From positions 682,001-746,000 of the forward strand of contig CBDEVU010000017.1 in assembly GCA_965243715.1 (NCBI GenBank): DNA of 64,000 bases. The letters are read 5' to 3'. This document shows positions 41,841 to 51,378 of this stretch, piece after piece. The position numbers and the translations under genes are program-made. A model generated the notes under the pieces. That model did no database searches, had not been told where the DNA came from, and was given only the letters and a program-made list of their open reading frames with translations. Source of the stretch: UBA11606 sp965243715. GTDB lineage: Bacteria > Actinomycetota > Acidimicrobiia > Acidimicrobiales > Aldehydirespiratoraceae. Every line of letters begins with the position of its first letter. Within the stretch, counting starts at the first letter, position 1.

Positions 41841-43219
41841 GCCGGATCGATCTCATCGACGCTGGCTACTTGGTCGCCGCGGTGCTTTTCATCTTGGGCC
41901 TCAAAGCCCTCGGGAAGCCCCGCACCGCTCGACGGGGCAACCTGCTGGGCGCGACTGGCATGCTCCTCGCCGTGCTGGTCACCTTGCTCAACCAGGCGAT
42001 CGTTTCGTACTGGGTACTAGGCGCTGGCCTAGCCGCGGGAACAATCATCGGCACCACCTTGGCCGTGCGCGTCCAGATGACTTCGATGCCCGAACTCGTG
42101 GCCCTCTTCAACGGGTTCGGCGGCGCTGCTTCCGTGCTCGTAGCCGGGGCAACTTTTCACGAACTTGTTGATCTCGACGCTATCTCGGATCAACAATCGT
42201 CGGCCGCGGCGACCACCGCTCTCATTGGCGCTCTCACCTTCACAGGTTCATTCATCGCCTTTTTGAAGCTCCGCGAGACCTTATCGTGGTCGGGTTTTCG
42301 GGGCCAACGCATCGTCAACGCGGCGCTAGCGGCGTCCGCTCTAGGGCTAGTCGCGCTAGTCATCATCGACCCCAGCAATAGCGAGTGGTTCTGGCTCCTA
42401 GTCGCCGTTTCGGGCTTCTTGGGACTCCTCGCCATCATCCCTATTGGCGGAGCCGATATGCCGGTGGTCATTGCTTTGCTCAACTCCATGTCCGGTCTGG
42501 CGGCATCGGCGACCGGGTTCGTACTCGACAACACCTTGCTAATTATTGCGGGCTCGCTGGTCGGGGCGAGCGGCCTGATCCTCACCCAAATCATGTGCGT
42601 CGCCATGAACCGGTCAGCGTGGGCCGTCATCTTCTCCAGCGCCCCCACCAGAAACGCCCCGATCGACGACGACGATGTCTACGCGGGTCAGGTGACCTCA
42701 GCCTCGGCCGACGAAGTCGCCCTGATCCTCGACACCGCCAACCGTGTCGTGATCGTTCCCGGTTACGGCCTCGCCGTCGCCCAAGCCCAGCACGCCGTGC
42801 GGGAACTCAGCCGAGCCCTCGAGGAGCGGGGAACCGAAGTGGTGTTTGCCATCCATCCCGTCGCCGGACGCATGCCAGGACACATGAACGTCCTACTCGC
42901 CGAGGCCGAGATCGACTACGACCAACTAGTCGAGATGGACACCGCAAACCCCACTTTCGCCCAGACCGATGTCGCCATCGTACTCGGCGCCAACGACGTC
43001 GTGAATCCCCTAGCCCGGACCGACCCTCACTCCCCCATCGCGGGCATGCCGATCCTCAACGTCGACGAGGCCCGCACCGTGGTGGTCATCAAGCGCTCGC
43101 TCAGCCCCGGATTCGCGGGGATCCCCAACCCGCTATTCGCGGCGGCCAACGCGTTGATGCTCTTCGGCGACGGCAAAGCAGCGGTCACCGATCTAACCAA
43201 GGCTCTCGCCGCGCTGTAA
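41837..43219 (+). CDS. pntB: NAD(P) transhydrogenase subunit beta
   Basis: A 460-residue subunit: N-terminal membrane domain (about residues 1-270) with PELVALFNGFGGAASVLVAGA and the conserved GGADMPVVIALLNSMSGLAASATGF, then the NADP(H)-binding domain III (VVIVPGYGLAVAQAQHAVREL, GRMPGHMNVLLAEAEIDYD, VNPLARTDPHSPIAGMPILNVDEA). The last bases and the stop codon are part of an 18-bp tandem duplication (43207-43242), so a second copy of the stop follows. Confidence 0.95.
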   Translation: MSRIDLIDAGYLVAAVLFILGLKALGKPRTARRGNLLGATGMLLAVLVTLLNQAIVSYWVLGAGLAAGTIIGTTLAVRVQMTSMPELVALFNGFGGAASVLVAGATFHELVDLDAISDQQSSAAATTALIGALTFTGSFIAFLKLRETLSWSGFRGQRIVNAALAASALGLVALVIIDPSNSEWFWLLVAVSGFLGLLAIIPIGGADMPVVIALLNSMSGLAASATGFVLDNTLLIIAGSLVGASGLILTQIMCVAMNRSAWAVIFSSAPTRNAPIDDDDVYAGQVTSASADEVALILDTANRVVIVPGYGLAVAQAQHAVRELSRALEERGTEVVFAIHPVAGRMPGHMNVLLAEAEIDYDQLVEMDTANPTFAQTDVAIVLGANDVVNPLARTDPHSPIAGMPILNVDEARTVVVIKRSLSPGFAGIPNPLFAAANALMLFGDGKAAVTDLTKALAAL

Positions 43220-43344
43220 CTATTCGCCGCGCTGTAACTATTCGTCGTCAGCTAGGTGGTGAGACTCGGCCACGACCCGAGGATCTGCTGGACTTCCGGC
43301 TTGAGGTCCACCCCATTTCTTCCTCCCGCGGCCAAACTTGATCC

Positions 43345-43980
43345 ATGCTTGGCTACGACCCGCGCTCCCCGAGCCAACGTCCGCTCAATTTTGTCGAACT
43401 GGGCCCAGGGCTGGGGGAAGATCTCGACCGCCGACTCATCGGCGAGGTGCGCGGTCGACGGGTGCTTGACCTCGGCTGCGGAGGTGGTCACAGCGCTGTG
43501 GGCCTAGCCCGACGGGGGGCGCGGGTGATCGCCACCGACCACGATCCAAGCCAAGTCCTCGCCGCTCGCTTGTTGGCCACGCAAGAGGGCGTAGCCGTCG
43601 AGTTCCACGAGGCGGGCCCAGCCGAACTGGCCTTTCTTCGCGCCGACCTGATCGACATTGCGGTCTCGGTTTGGTCGCTCTCCCTCGTCGACGACCTCGA
43701 CCGAGTACTCCGCCAAGTCCACCGGGTTCTTCGCCCTAGTGGACTAGTCGTGATCGCCGTTCCGCATCCGGCCAGCCTGTGCGCCGATCCGGGCGACCCA
43801 ACCCGCACCATACGGTCGTGGCAAACCCGCGATCCCATCGGCGAGCGCTTCGTCCACACCGCCGAAGATCTCATCACGGCGTTCGGTCGCACTAACTTCG
43901 CCGCCGACCTCTTGCTTGAACGTCACGCGGACGGGCTAATGCCCGCTTCGCTGATCGCCCGGGCTCGCCGCCTCACCTAG
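43345..43980 (+). CDS. Class I SAM-dependent methyltransferase
   Basis: A 211-residue methyltransferase of the type 11 group. Motif I is VLDLGCGGGHSAVGLARRGARVIATDHDP, followed by SVWSLSLVDDLDRVLRQVHRVLRPSGLVVIAVPHP. The target is unknown. It ends one base before the convergent cca gene. Confidence 0.85.
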   Translation: MLGYDPRSPSQRPLNFVELGPGLGEDLDRRLIGEVRGRRVLDLGCGGGHSAVGLARRGARVIATDHDPSQVLAARLLATQEGVAVEFHEAGPAELAFLRADLIDIAVSVWSLSLVDDLDRVLRQVHRVLRPSGLVVIAVPHPASLCADPGDPTRTIRSWQTRDPIGERFVHTAEDLITAFGRTNFAADLLLERHADGLMPASLIARARRLT

Positions 43981-45276
43981 CTAAGAGGTGCGGTCGTACC
44001 AGGACCGGACGCGCTCGGCCGCTTCGTCGACAGTGACCGGGCCTCGTTCGAAGCGCTCCTCCATCAGGAATTCCATCGCCTTGCCCACCACCGGACCCGG
44101 TGCGACATCAAGCAAGCCCTTGATCGCCGTGCCATCGAGAACGGGTACAGGTTGATCGAGATCCTCCTCGCATTGACGCAGAGTCGCCAAGACGGCCCGC
44201 GCGCTGGCAAGGTCTGCGTTTTCGACGACGCGATCGGCGGCCCGTAGCGTTGCGACAAAAGCCAGCAGCGTTTCTAGCGGATGCCCGACGGGGGTAGCGG
44301 CCGCCGCTCGCCGCAACTCGGCGGGGCTAATCGGAATAGCTCCCGGGGATCGCCACTGCGCCGCTGTGCCCAACCAAGCCACTTCCGCCGCCTGCTTGCC
44401 CGATAGTTTCAGGCGACGCACAACACAGCGCTGATCGTTCGGTGTGCAGCCCATCAGCAGCGCCGCCCAACGCTCGCCGAAGCGGCCAGGTGCGCTCCGA
44501 ACCAGAGCTCTGATCGCTTCCCCCTCGCTAACCGGGTCATCGCCAACCAACTCGGGAAGCACGTGAGTTATGAGTCCGGTCGAAAAGATGAACGCCAACC
44601 CCGCCGAAGGGTCGGGGAGCAACAACAGCCTGGTCATCTCCTCGCGAATCCGCTCGGCGGAGACGATCTTCATGCGCTCCCGCAGGTGAACTACCGCCTC
44701 GGTCAGCGCCTCTACCGGGGTGAAGCCGAAAGCGGCCAAAAAGCGGGCCGCCCGCAACATGCGTAGCGGATCATCAGAGAAAGATATGTGGGGATCAAGC
44801 GGTGTCCGCAGTTGACCGGAAGCCAGGTCTGCTCGTCCCCCGAAAGGATCGAGAAGTTCTTGGGTGTGGAGGTTGACCGCCATGGCGTTGATGGTGAAAT
44901 CCCGGCGGGCCAAGTCTTTGATTATGTCGTCGCCGAAGGCAACTGTGGGCTTGCGTGATGCGCTGGCGTAAACCTCGGCTCGATGGGTAGTGATCTCGTA
45001 TTGGCGATCACCGATCTTCGCCCCAATGGTCCCAAAGCGCTCGCCTTGGACCCAGACCGCATCGGCAATATCTGAAAGCAAAGACTTGATCTCTGGGGGT
45101 CGAGCATTGGTCGTCATGTCGTAGTCGACATCGTCACCTTGTCGGCTGACGAGTTCGTCGCGCACACTCCCCCCCACCAAGTACAGGTCGCGCCCGGCCG
45201 CCGCGAATCGCACCGTCAGCGGCGCGGCTTCTTCGAGCGCCGCGAGCAGGCCCGCTGTGAGATCCGCGCTCATCAT
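43981..45276 (-). CDS. cca: CCA tRNA nucleotidyltransferase
   Basis: A 431-residue class II nucleotidyltransferase that adds or repairs CCA tRNA ends. The catalytic DxD is in DDVDYDMTT after YLVGGSVRDELV; ARRDFTINAMAVN, DPFGGRADL and DDPLRMLRAARFLA follow, and an HD-type C-terminal region is degenerate. tRNA-Arg in this window lacks an encoded CCA and would need it. It overlaps the HDAC-like gene by 4 nt. In mycobacteria the homologue lies at the same place left of parB. Confidence 0.93.
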   Translation of the reverse strand: MMSADLTAGLLAALEEAAPLTVRFAAAGRDLYLVGGSVRDELVSRQGDDVDYDMTTNARPPEIKSLLSDIADAVWVQGERFGTIGAKIGDRQYEITTHRAEVYASASRKPTVAFGDDIIKDLARRDFTINAMAVNLHTQELLDPFGGRADLASGQLRTPLDPHISFSDDPLRMLRAARFLAAFGFTPVEALTEAVVHLRERMKIVSAERIREEMTRLLLLPDPSAGLAFIFSTGLITHVLPELVGDDPVSEGEAIRALVRSAPGRFGERWAALLMGCTPNDQRCVVRRLKLSGKQAAEVAWLGTAAQWRSPGAIPISPAELRRAAAATPVGHPLETLLAFVATLRAADRVVENADLASARAVLATLRQCEEDLDQPVPVLDGTAIKGLLDVAPGPVVGKAMEFLMEERFERGPVTVDEAAERVRSWYDRTS

Positions 45277-46280
45277 TCGCCGAACAGCGCCCGGGCCGCT
45301 TCCACGACCTCATAGCCCGGTCCCCCCACCGTTGCCTTCTCGGGCCGGTGGTGTTCGCCAACCAGTCGGGCGCTGACCGCGGCGGAAGAATCTCGCACCG
45401 CGTCAAGGTCATAGCCGCCTTCCAGCACGGTGACGACTCGACCCGGAGCCACCGTTGCTGTCAGGGTCCCCACCAAGTCAGCCAGGTCGCCGCTGCTGTA
45501 GCCAAGATCGGTAAGCGGATCCGCCCGGTGGCCGTCGAAACCGGCCGAGATAATGAGCCAGGTCGCACCGAAGCGGTCGATGGCGGGAACGATCACCTCA
45601 TCAATAGCTGAGCGCGCCACGTCACCGGTGGCGCCCGGCGGAAGGGGGACGTTGATCGTTGTGCCGACCGCGGCCCCCGTTCCGCGATCAGTCAGTTTTC
45701 CCGTACCCGGATACAGCGGCGACTGATGGATCGAGGCGTACAAAACCCGCTGATCGGCAAAAAAAATGTCTTGGGTGCCGTTGCCGTGGTGGGCGTCGAT
45801 ATCAACGATCGCTACCCGTTCTCCCGCGTCGGCCAAGGCCGCGGCGGCGATCGCGGCCGAGTTGAACAAACAAAATCCCATGGATTGGGCCGCCGTGGCG
45901 TGATGCCCAGGGGGTCGCACCACGCAGTACGCCGCGGCAAAACCCGCGCCAGCTTCATCACTCAAGGCTTCCACCGCCGTCATTACCGACCCCGCCGCTA
46001 ACCGCGCCGCCAGCAGGCTATGGGCATTCATTACCGTGTCGCCATCAAGGCGGCCCCCACCCGCCGCGTCGATGGCTTGTATGCGGGCCAGAAGTTCAGG
46101 GTCGTGAACGCGGCCCACCTCGTTGTCGGTAATCAACCGTGGCACTCGCCGTTCGATGGCATCATTGATACCTGCTTGCTCCACCCCCGCCATCGCCGCG
46201 GTCAGTCGACCGGGTCGCTCAGGATGCCGCGAACCAGCCGAATGGTCGAAACAACGCTCGTCGCTCACAACTAACAACAC
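45273..46280 (-). CDS. Histone deacetylase-family (AcuC/HDAC-like) deacetylase
   Basis: A 335-residue arginase-deacetylase fold enzyme that removes acetyl or larger acyl groups from lysines or polyamines. Motifs: HPERPGRL at the start, RPPGHHA with the tandem catalytic His residues, DIDAHHGNGTQDIF with zinc ligands, SAGFDGHRADPL and VLEGGYDLDA. GTG 46280 is chosen because TACGCT (46288-46293, minus) lies 7 nt upstream. A GNAT acetyltransferase remnant is divergent next to it, an acetylase/deacetylase pairing of possible interest. Confidence 0.88.
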   Translation of the reverse strand: MLLVVSDERCFDHSAGSRHPERPGRLTAAMAGVEQAGINDAIERRVPRLITDNEVGRVHDPELLARIQAIDAAGGGRLDGDTVMNAHSLLAARLAAGSVMTAVEALSDEAGAGFAAAYCVVRPPGHHATAAQSMGFCLFNSAAIAAAALADAGERVAIVDIDAHHGNGTQDIFFADQRVLYASIHQSPLYPGTGKLTDRGTGAAVGTTINVPLPPGATGDVARSAIDEVIVPAIDRFGATWLIISAGFDGHRADPLTDLGYSSGDLADLVGTLTATVAPGRVVTVLEGGYDLDAVRDSSAAVSARLVGEHHRPEKATVGGPGYEVVEAARALFGE

Positions 46281-46328
46281 ACCGCGGAGCGTACCCGTCG
46301 CACCAGAGCACGTATCGTGGAATATCCT

Positions 46329-47056
46329 ATGGCCCTTCACTCGCTCACCGTTGACACCGCGCGGGTAAGCACCGGCGGCTGGCGCGGCAGCCCCAAAGTC
46401 GCCTATCTCGTTCCGTTATCCAGCGCCAATACCTTGACCCCTACGACCTTAGAACGCATCCGCACTCGCCTCCGAGACGACGGCTATCTCGAGGTAGTCA
46501 CCGCGGCGGTTGGTCCCACCGAACGAGACCGCTTCCTCACCGACGGCTTCGTCGATCACGAACATCTACACCTGCTGAGCCACGACCTCCACGGGCTCCA
46601 CGACCTCCACGACCTGCCACCAGCTCGCCCGGCAAAGCACCGAAAATCCAACTCAGTCGCTCGGGCCGCCGCGACATCACCGAGATCCTCTCCGTCGATG
46701 AAGCGACCTTTGACGATTTCTGGCGTCTCGACCGAACCAGCCTCGATGAGGCCATCCACGCCACCCCGGCGCATCGTTTGCGTATCGTTAGAGGTCTCGA
46801 AGCCCGCAAATCCACCGTCGTTGGTTACGCGGTAACCGGCCGGGCCGGGACCCAAGGCTACCTCCAACGAGTCGCGGTCGCCCCGCATGCCCAAAGCCAC
46901 GGGATAGGCAGCGAGTTGGTCCGCGACGGGTTGCGGTGGCTCCACCGGCGGGGAGCATCCGTTTGCTGGGTGAACACCCAGGTGGCCAACGATTCGGCCT
47001 ACCGCCTTTACCGCCGGTTGGGTTTTCGGGCCGCCCAGCACCAACTCACCGTTTTA
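46329..47056 (+). pseudogene. GNAT acetyltransferase, frameshifted near 46600-46650
   Basis: The start encodes ALHSLTVDTARVSTGGWRGS and DGFVDHEHLHLLSHDLHGLHDLHDLPP, the N-terminal half of an actinobacterial GNAT. After the Asp-Leu-His repeats the family sequence continues in another frame: KAPKIQLSRSGRRDITEIL, ATFDDFWRLD, then GYLQRVAVAPHAQSHGIGSELVRDGLRWL (acetyl-CoA loop) and RLYRRLGFRAAQ. The switch lies in or just after a repeat of CTCCACGAC units. The second frame then runs without a stop into the next gene. Confidence 0.7.
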
Positions 47057-47065
47057 ATGGCAGGC

Positions 47066-47113
47066 ACTGTAATGGCAGGCACGGCGAGCACTGTAATGGC
47101 AGGCACCGCGAGT
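47066..47113. repeat. 24-bp tandem duplication at the GNAT / DUF6049-like junction
   Basis: ACTGTAATGGCAGGCAC plus seven bases occurs at 47066-47089 and again at 47090-47113 with two differences; a partial copy precedes them. Each copy contains an ATG in frame with the downstream protein, giving three candidate starts. Confidence 0.8.
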
Positions 47114-49060
47114 TCTCGGCGGACGCACGCCCTGACCTTGGCGGGTTTCCTCGTTATTGTGACCGCCATCGCCAGCCTGCTCCAGCCTGCTCCAGCCGCG
47201 GGCCAGTTACTAGACCATCTTGACCTCGTGTCCCAGACCCTAGTAGTTACCGATGATCCGGTCGTCTTCGACCTGCGGATTCCGTCGCAACTTGCGAATC
47301 GCCAACTCAAGGTCAGGGTTCATGCGCCGGTTACCGATCCGGCCGAACTGCGAACAGTGTTTGACGATCCGCCGACCGAGAACATCATTAGCTTCTTTTC
47401 GCTGACAAACCTGAGGGACCACATCGGGGAATCAGGCGACGTGCTCTCGATCACCCTTCCCGACGAGCAGATCGGTGAGATCGTGCGCCGAAAACCCGGT
47501 GCTTTGCCCATCGTGATCGAAATGGTCGACGAGAGCGGCATCATCGACACCCTAGTCACCGCGGTCATCGTCGACGATGGTCAACTCGGTGCGGCTATCC
47601 ACTTGGGCTTCCTCGCCGATGGCCAAAGCCCACTGGCTCACCAACTCGACCAGACCATCGAGATCGACATCGCGGCCACGATAGCGCGGCTAGCCGACCT
47701 CGAAAGCCAGCGACCGGGTCCCACCCTGATCCATTTCAGCCCAGAAACCCTCACCGCCCTCGCCCATCCCGAGACGACAGGCGGGCTCGCCGCGATCACC
47801 ACAATCGCCGAGTTGCTCCACCGCGATGACCTCTACGCTCGGCCTTGGGTCGACCTCGACGAAGAAGCTTGGCGCCTAGCGGCCGAGACGCAACGGGTGC
47901 TCGATCAGTACCGCCGTGGCCAGACCACTCTCGAGAGGCTCCTCGGCCGCTCCCCAACGGGCGTCGCCGCGCTAGACCGCGACGCCACACCGGAGACACT
48001 TAGCCTGCTCCGAAGTGCCGGGGTCACGGGGACGATCGTCGATGCCGCGCAAGCTAATTCGGCCAATCTCCCAGTCGACGCCAACCGACCGTTTCGACTA
48101 CTCGATGCCAATCAGGTCAGCATGCCCGCACTCGTTGTTTCCGCGACGTTCGAGTCCCATCTCGATCATAACGACTCCGAGCTAGCTGCCAGCCAGACGT
48201 TCGCCGAACTGAGCCTACTTTCGGATCACGTCACCCAACCGCTTGCCTTTCTCGTCGACCTTGACACCATCAATCGCCTCGCCCTCGATCAACTGCTCGA
48301 ACATCGAGCGCTGCTTCCCGAGTTGCGGCTCAGTTCGGCGGAGAGCCTCTTGGCCTTGCCCCCCGTCCGAGACGAATTGGGCCGCGTCCTTCGCGTGAAT
48401 CTCACCGCCGAGGCAGCTCCCGATATCAGCAACAGCGCTCTTGATCTTCACCTCACCGAATCAATTCTTGACAGCTACGCATCAATGGTTGCTCCGGCCG
48501 TCGCCCCAATCGTGCCCTTACGCTCCCTCCTAAACGTGGCCAGTTCCGATCAACTCAACCACGAAGAGCGCCAGGCGTTTACTAACTCGGTGTTTGTCGC
48601 CGTCGCCGACCGGACTGCCGGTTTCGAGGTCGTTAGCGGGGGACGGATCACCCTAGCCACTCGGACCGCGGAGTTGCCGCTGACCCTTGGCAACGACCAA
48701 CCGCTACCCATCACGGTCGTTATCCGGCTAAGCGCGGAAAAGATTCGGTTCCCTGACGGCGACGAACTCACCCTCTCCCTCGAGTCGGGAGTCACCGTGC
48801 TAGCAATACCCGTCGAGACGCTAGCTTCGGGCGACTCACGGATTTCGGTCGCTGTGACGTCACCGGACGGCCGCCTGAATCTGGCGAGCGGGGCTATTGA
48901 TATTCGCTCCACCGCGATCTCGGGGCTAGGTCTCGTGGTCACCCTGATCGCGCTCATTGTGTTGGCCTCTTGGTGGGCTCGCACAATCCGGCGGGTAAGA
49001 CGTAACCGCCTAGCCGCTAACCTGAACCCTGCACCGACCACCCAAGGACCGCCATCGTGA
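47096..49060 (+). CDS. Secreted membrane-anchored protein, DUF6049-like (Rv3909 position)
   Basis: About 654 residues. An N-terminal signal peptide (RRTHALTLAGFLVIVTAIASLLQPAPAAG) is followed by a long extracytoplasmic part starting LVVTDDPVVFDLRI, and a C-terminal membrane helix (AISGLGLVVTLIALIVLASWW) with a basic tail. Position and architecture match the DUF6049 proteins found left of trxB/parB in actinobacteria, but sequence identity cannot be tested here. The frame is continuous with the GNAT remnant upstream (open from 46778), so a fused product is possible; 47057 and 47072 are alternative starts. The stop overlaps the DegV start (GTGA). Confidence 0.68.
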   Translation: MAGTASSRRTHALTLAGFLVIVTAIASLLQPAPAAGQLLDHLDLVSQTLVVTDDPVVFDLRIPSQLANRQLKVRVHAPVTDPAELRTVFDDPPTENIISFFSLTNLRDHIGESGDVLSITLPDEQIGEIVRRKPGALPIVIEMVDESGIIDTLVTAVIVDDGQLGAAIHLGFLADGQSPLAHQLDQTIEIDIAATIARLADLESQRPGPTLIHFSPETLTALAHPETTGGLAAITTIAELLHRDDLYARPWVDLDEEAWRLAAETQRVLDQYRRGQTTLERLLGRSPTGVAALDRDATPETLSLLRSAGVTGTIVDAAQANSANLPVDANRPFRLLDANQVSMPALVVSATFESHLDHNDSELAASQTFAELSLLSDHVTQPLAFLVDLDTINRLALDQLLEHRALLPELRLSSAESLLALPPVRDELGRVLRVNLTAEAAPDISNSALDLHLTESILDSYASMVAPAVAPIVPLRSLLNVASSDQLNHEERQAFTNSVFVAVADRTAGFEVVSGGRITLATRTAELPLTLGNDQPLPITVVIRLSAEKIRFPDGDELTLSLESGVTVLAIPVETLASGDSRISVAVTSPDGRLNLASGAIDIRSTAISGLGLVVTLIALIVLASWWARTIRRVRRNRLAANLNPAPTTQGPPS

Positions 49061-49890
49061 CCGTTCGAATTGTCACCGACTCCGCCTGCGACCTTCGCGG
49101 TGACGAAGTCGCCGACCTCCACATCGAGGTCGTCCCCCTCTCAATCCGATTCGGAGACATTGAGTACACCGACCGCGAGCAACTCACCGTCTATGAGTTC
49201 TACGAACGGTTGGCTAACTCCGCCGAACTCCCCGAAACCGCGGCCCCGTCGCCGGGTTTATTCATAGCCGCCTTTCAGCGACATTTTGATGATGGGGCCG
49301 ACACCGTGGTCTGTATCAATCTTTCGTCCGCTGTCTCCGCCACCATGCAATCCGCGGTTACCGCGGCGAACGAGGTGACCGGCGATGTTCGTGTCGTCGA
49401 CAGCCTGTCCGTTACCGCGGGCCTCGGATCAATAGTTCTCGGCGCGGCCCGGTTGGCCGCCGACGGCGCCTCAGCCGACGAGGTGGTCGCCGCGGCGGAG
49501 TCGATGGCGAAGCGCACCCACGTGTTCGGTGCCCTCGATACGCTCGAGTATCTGCAAAAGGGCGGTCGAATCGGCAACGCTCGAGCCCTGTTGGGTTCCA
49601 TCCTGTCGATCAAACCAATTATCGACATCTCGTCGGGCCAAGTCGAAGAGGCAGGCAAGCAACGCACCCGCAAGAAGTCTCTCGTTTGGCTGCGTAACAA
49701 ACTCGCCGAGTTCGGTACCATCGAGAACTTGGCGATCATGCACGGCGGCGCTCCCGATATTGACGCTTTCGTTGCTCTCCTCGCCGAAGTCACCGATATT
49801 GAACAAGCACGGATCGATTTCATTGGTCCCGTTGTGGGGACTCATGGCGGACCACGCGTCATTGGCTTCGCTTTCCAGGTTCCGGCCTAA
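49057..49890 (+). CDS. DegV family fatty-acid-binding protein
   Basis: A 277-residue DegV/FakB-type protein, which binds a fatty acid and presents it to a kinase. Features: VRIVTDSACDL at the start, VVPLSIRFGD, TAAPSPGLFIAAF, VVDSLSVTAGLG and the C-terminal VVGTHGGPRVIGFAF with the family Gly-His-Gly. No FakA-like kinase is in the window. The GTG start overlaps the previous stop. Confidence 0.9.
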   Translation: MTVRIVTDSACDLRGDEVADLHIEVVPLSIRFGDIEYTDREQLTVYEFYERLANSAELPETAAPSPGLFIAAFQRHFDDGADTVVCINLSSAVSATMQSAVTAANEVTGDVRVVDSLSVTAGLGSIVLGAARLAADGASADEVVAAAESMAKRTHVFGALDTLEYLQKGGRIGNARALLGSILSIKPIIDISSGQVEEAGKQRTRKKSLVWLRNKLAEFGTIENLAIMHGGAPDIDAFVALLAEVTDIEQARIDFIGPVVGTHGGPRVIGFAFQVPA

Positions 49891-49945
49891 ATCACACCAC
49901 TGCGCCTAATCGGCGGGCAGGGTCAAGGCGCTAGGCTCGGTGCTT

Positions 49946-50359
49946 ATGGTTAGCAGCCAAGAGACCGCGCCCGATTGGGCCGAGCAACAAGCCGATCGGG
50001 TGATCACCTTCATCGACACTGTCAAGGGGTTCACCACCGACAAGGTGGTCCTCATCTTGCGCCTCGTGGTCTTTGGCCTCGTTGCGGTGGTGTTTGCGGG
50101 GGCGGCGATTCTGCTACTCGTTATCATCGTCGTTCGGTTGGCCGATGCCTACCTTCCGATCGGTGCCGGGGTCGGCGATGCGGGTTGGGCCGCTCACCTC
50201 TTTATCGGCTCCTTATTCGCGGTTTTGGGTTTCGGAGCGTGGTTATCACGACGTTCCTCCATCAAACCACTTGTCGTGGCGGGTTTCATCGACTTGGCGA
50301 TCATCGTAACCGTCGTTTGCTACGGGATAGTCCACGGAATAATCGCCGGGATGCAGTGA
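49946..50359 (+). CDS. Small membrane protein of unknown function (holin-like topology)
   Basis: A 137-residue protein with a short amphipathic N-terminus and three hydrophobic helices (about 37-63, 82-101, 112-134). Similar small proteins sit near trxB in other actinobacteria and are sometimes labelled phage-holin family; that label is not supported by specific motifs here. ATG 49946 has TAGGCT 8 nt upstream. Its stop overlaps the trxB start (TGATG). Confidence 0.65.
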   Translation: MVSSQETAPDWAEQQADRVITFIDTVKGFTTDKVVLILRLVVFGLVAVVFAGAAILLLVIIVVRLADAYLPIGAGVGDAGWAAHLFIGSLFAVLGFGAWLSRRSSIKPLVVAGFIDLAIIVTVVCYGIVHGIIAGMQ

Positions 50360-51330
50360 TGCGTAACGTCATCATCATAGGGTCGGGGCCCGCTGGCCTG
50401 ACGGCCGCCATCTATACAGCGCGAGCGAACTTGGCCCCGCTCGTCCTCGAAGGCGAGCCCAGTTCGACCAGCGATCAACCCGGTGGTCAACTCATGCTCA
50501 CTACCGATGTCGAGAACTACCCGGGTTTTCCCGAGGGCGTTATGGGACCGGATCTCATGGTGAACTTCCGTATGCAGGCCGAACGTTTTGGGGCCGAGAT
50601 CCAGACCGTGAAGGCCACCAAGGTCGACCTGTCCGCCCTCCCCTATGGCGTGTGGGTCGACGATCCTAACACGCCAGAACCCACCCATCGAGCCAACGCC
50701 ATCATCGTGGCCACCGGCGCTCGGTCACTCATGTTGAACCTGCCCCGCGAAAACCAGTTCCTCGGGCACGGCCTGTCCACCTGCGCCACCTGCGACGGCT
50801 TTTTCTTCCGCGATCACGAAATCGCGGTGGTCGGGGGTGGCGACTCAGCACTCGAAGAAGCCCACTTTTTGTCCCGCTTCGCCCGTCGGGTCACCATCAT
50901 CCACCGCCGTGACGAACTCCGAGCGTCGAAGATCATGCAGGATCGGGTGTTCAGCAACCCCAAGATCGAGTTTCTGTGGGACAGCACGGTCGTCGAATAC
51001 CTCGGGGACAGCACCCTAGCCGGTATTACGATCGAGAATCTCAAAACCGGCCGCCGCCACGACTTAGGGGTCACTGGCCTGTTTATCGCCATTGGACACA
51101 AGCCCAACACGGACCTCTTCAAGGGGCAACTTGCCTTGAAGGACAACGGCTACCTCGTTACTCGCCCCGACTCCACCGCCACCGATGTCAGCGGAGTGTT
51201 CGCTGTGGGCGACGTCCAAGATGACCTCTACCGCCAGGCCATAACCGCGGCCGGATCGGGTTGCCAAGGGGCTCTCGAAGCTGAGCGTTGGCTCGAGTCA
51301 ACGAAGTACCATGACCTCTCGATGAGTTGA
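50359..51330 (+). CDS. trxB: Thioredoxin reductase
   Basis: A 323-residue FAD/NADPH thioredoxin reductase. VIIIGSGPAGLTAAIYTARAN binds FAD, CATC is the redox-active disulfide, VVGGGDSALEEAHFLSRFA binds NADPH, and GVFAVGDVQDDLYRQAITAAGSGCQGALEAE is the C-terminal FAD motif. It reduces the thioredoxin encoded just downstream. Confidence 0.95.
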   Translation: MRNVIIIGSGPAGLTAAIYTARANLAPLVLEGEPSSTSDQPGGQLMLTTDVENYPGFPEGVMGPDLMVNFRMQAERFGAEIQTVKATKVDLSALPYGVWVDDPNTPEPTHRANAIIVATGARSLMLNLPRENQFLGHGLSTCATCDGFFFRDHEIAVVGGGDSALEEAHFLSRFARRVTIIHRRDELRASKIMQDRVFSNPKIEFLWDSTVVEYLGDSTLAGITIENLKTGRRHDLGVTGLFIAIGHKPNTDLFKGQLALKDNGYLVTRPDSTATDVSGVFAVGDVQDDLYRQAITAAGSGCQGALEAERWLESTKYHDLSMS

Positions 51331-51378
51331 GTTAGGATGTCGCCAGCTACCGTTCGGCGACGAACGAAAGGACTTACC

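Noticed and set aside
45273..46280. HDAC-like gene as acetoin utilisation AcuC
   Set aside because: No acuA/acuB or acetoin genes are nearby, so only the family-level call is kept.
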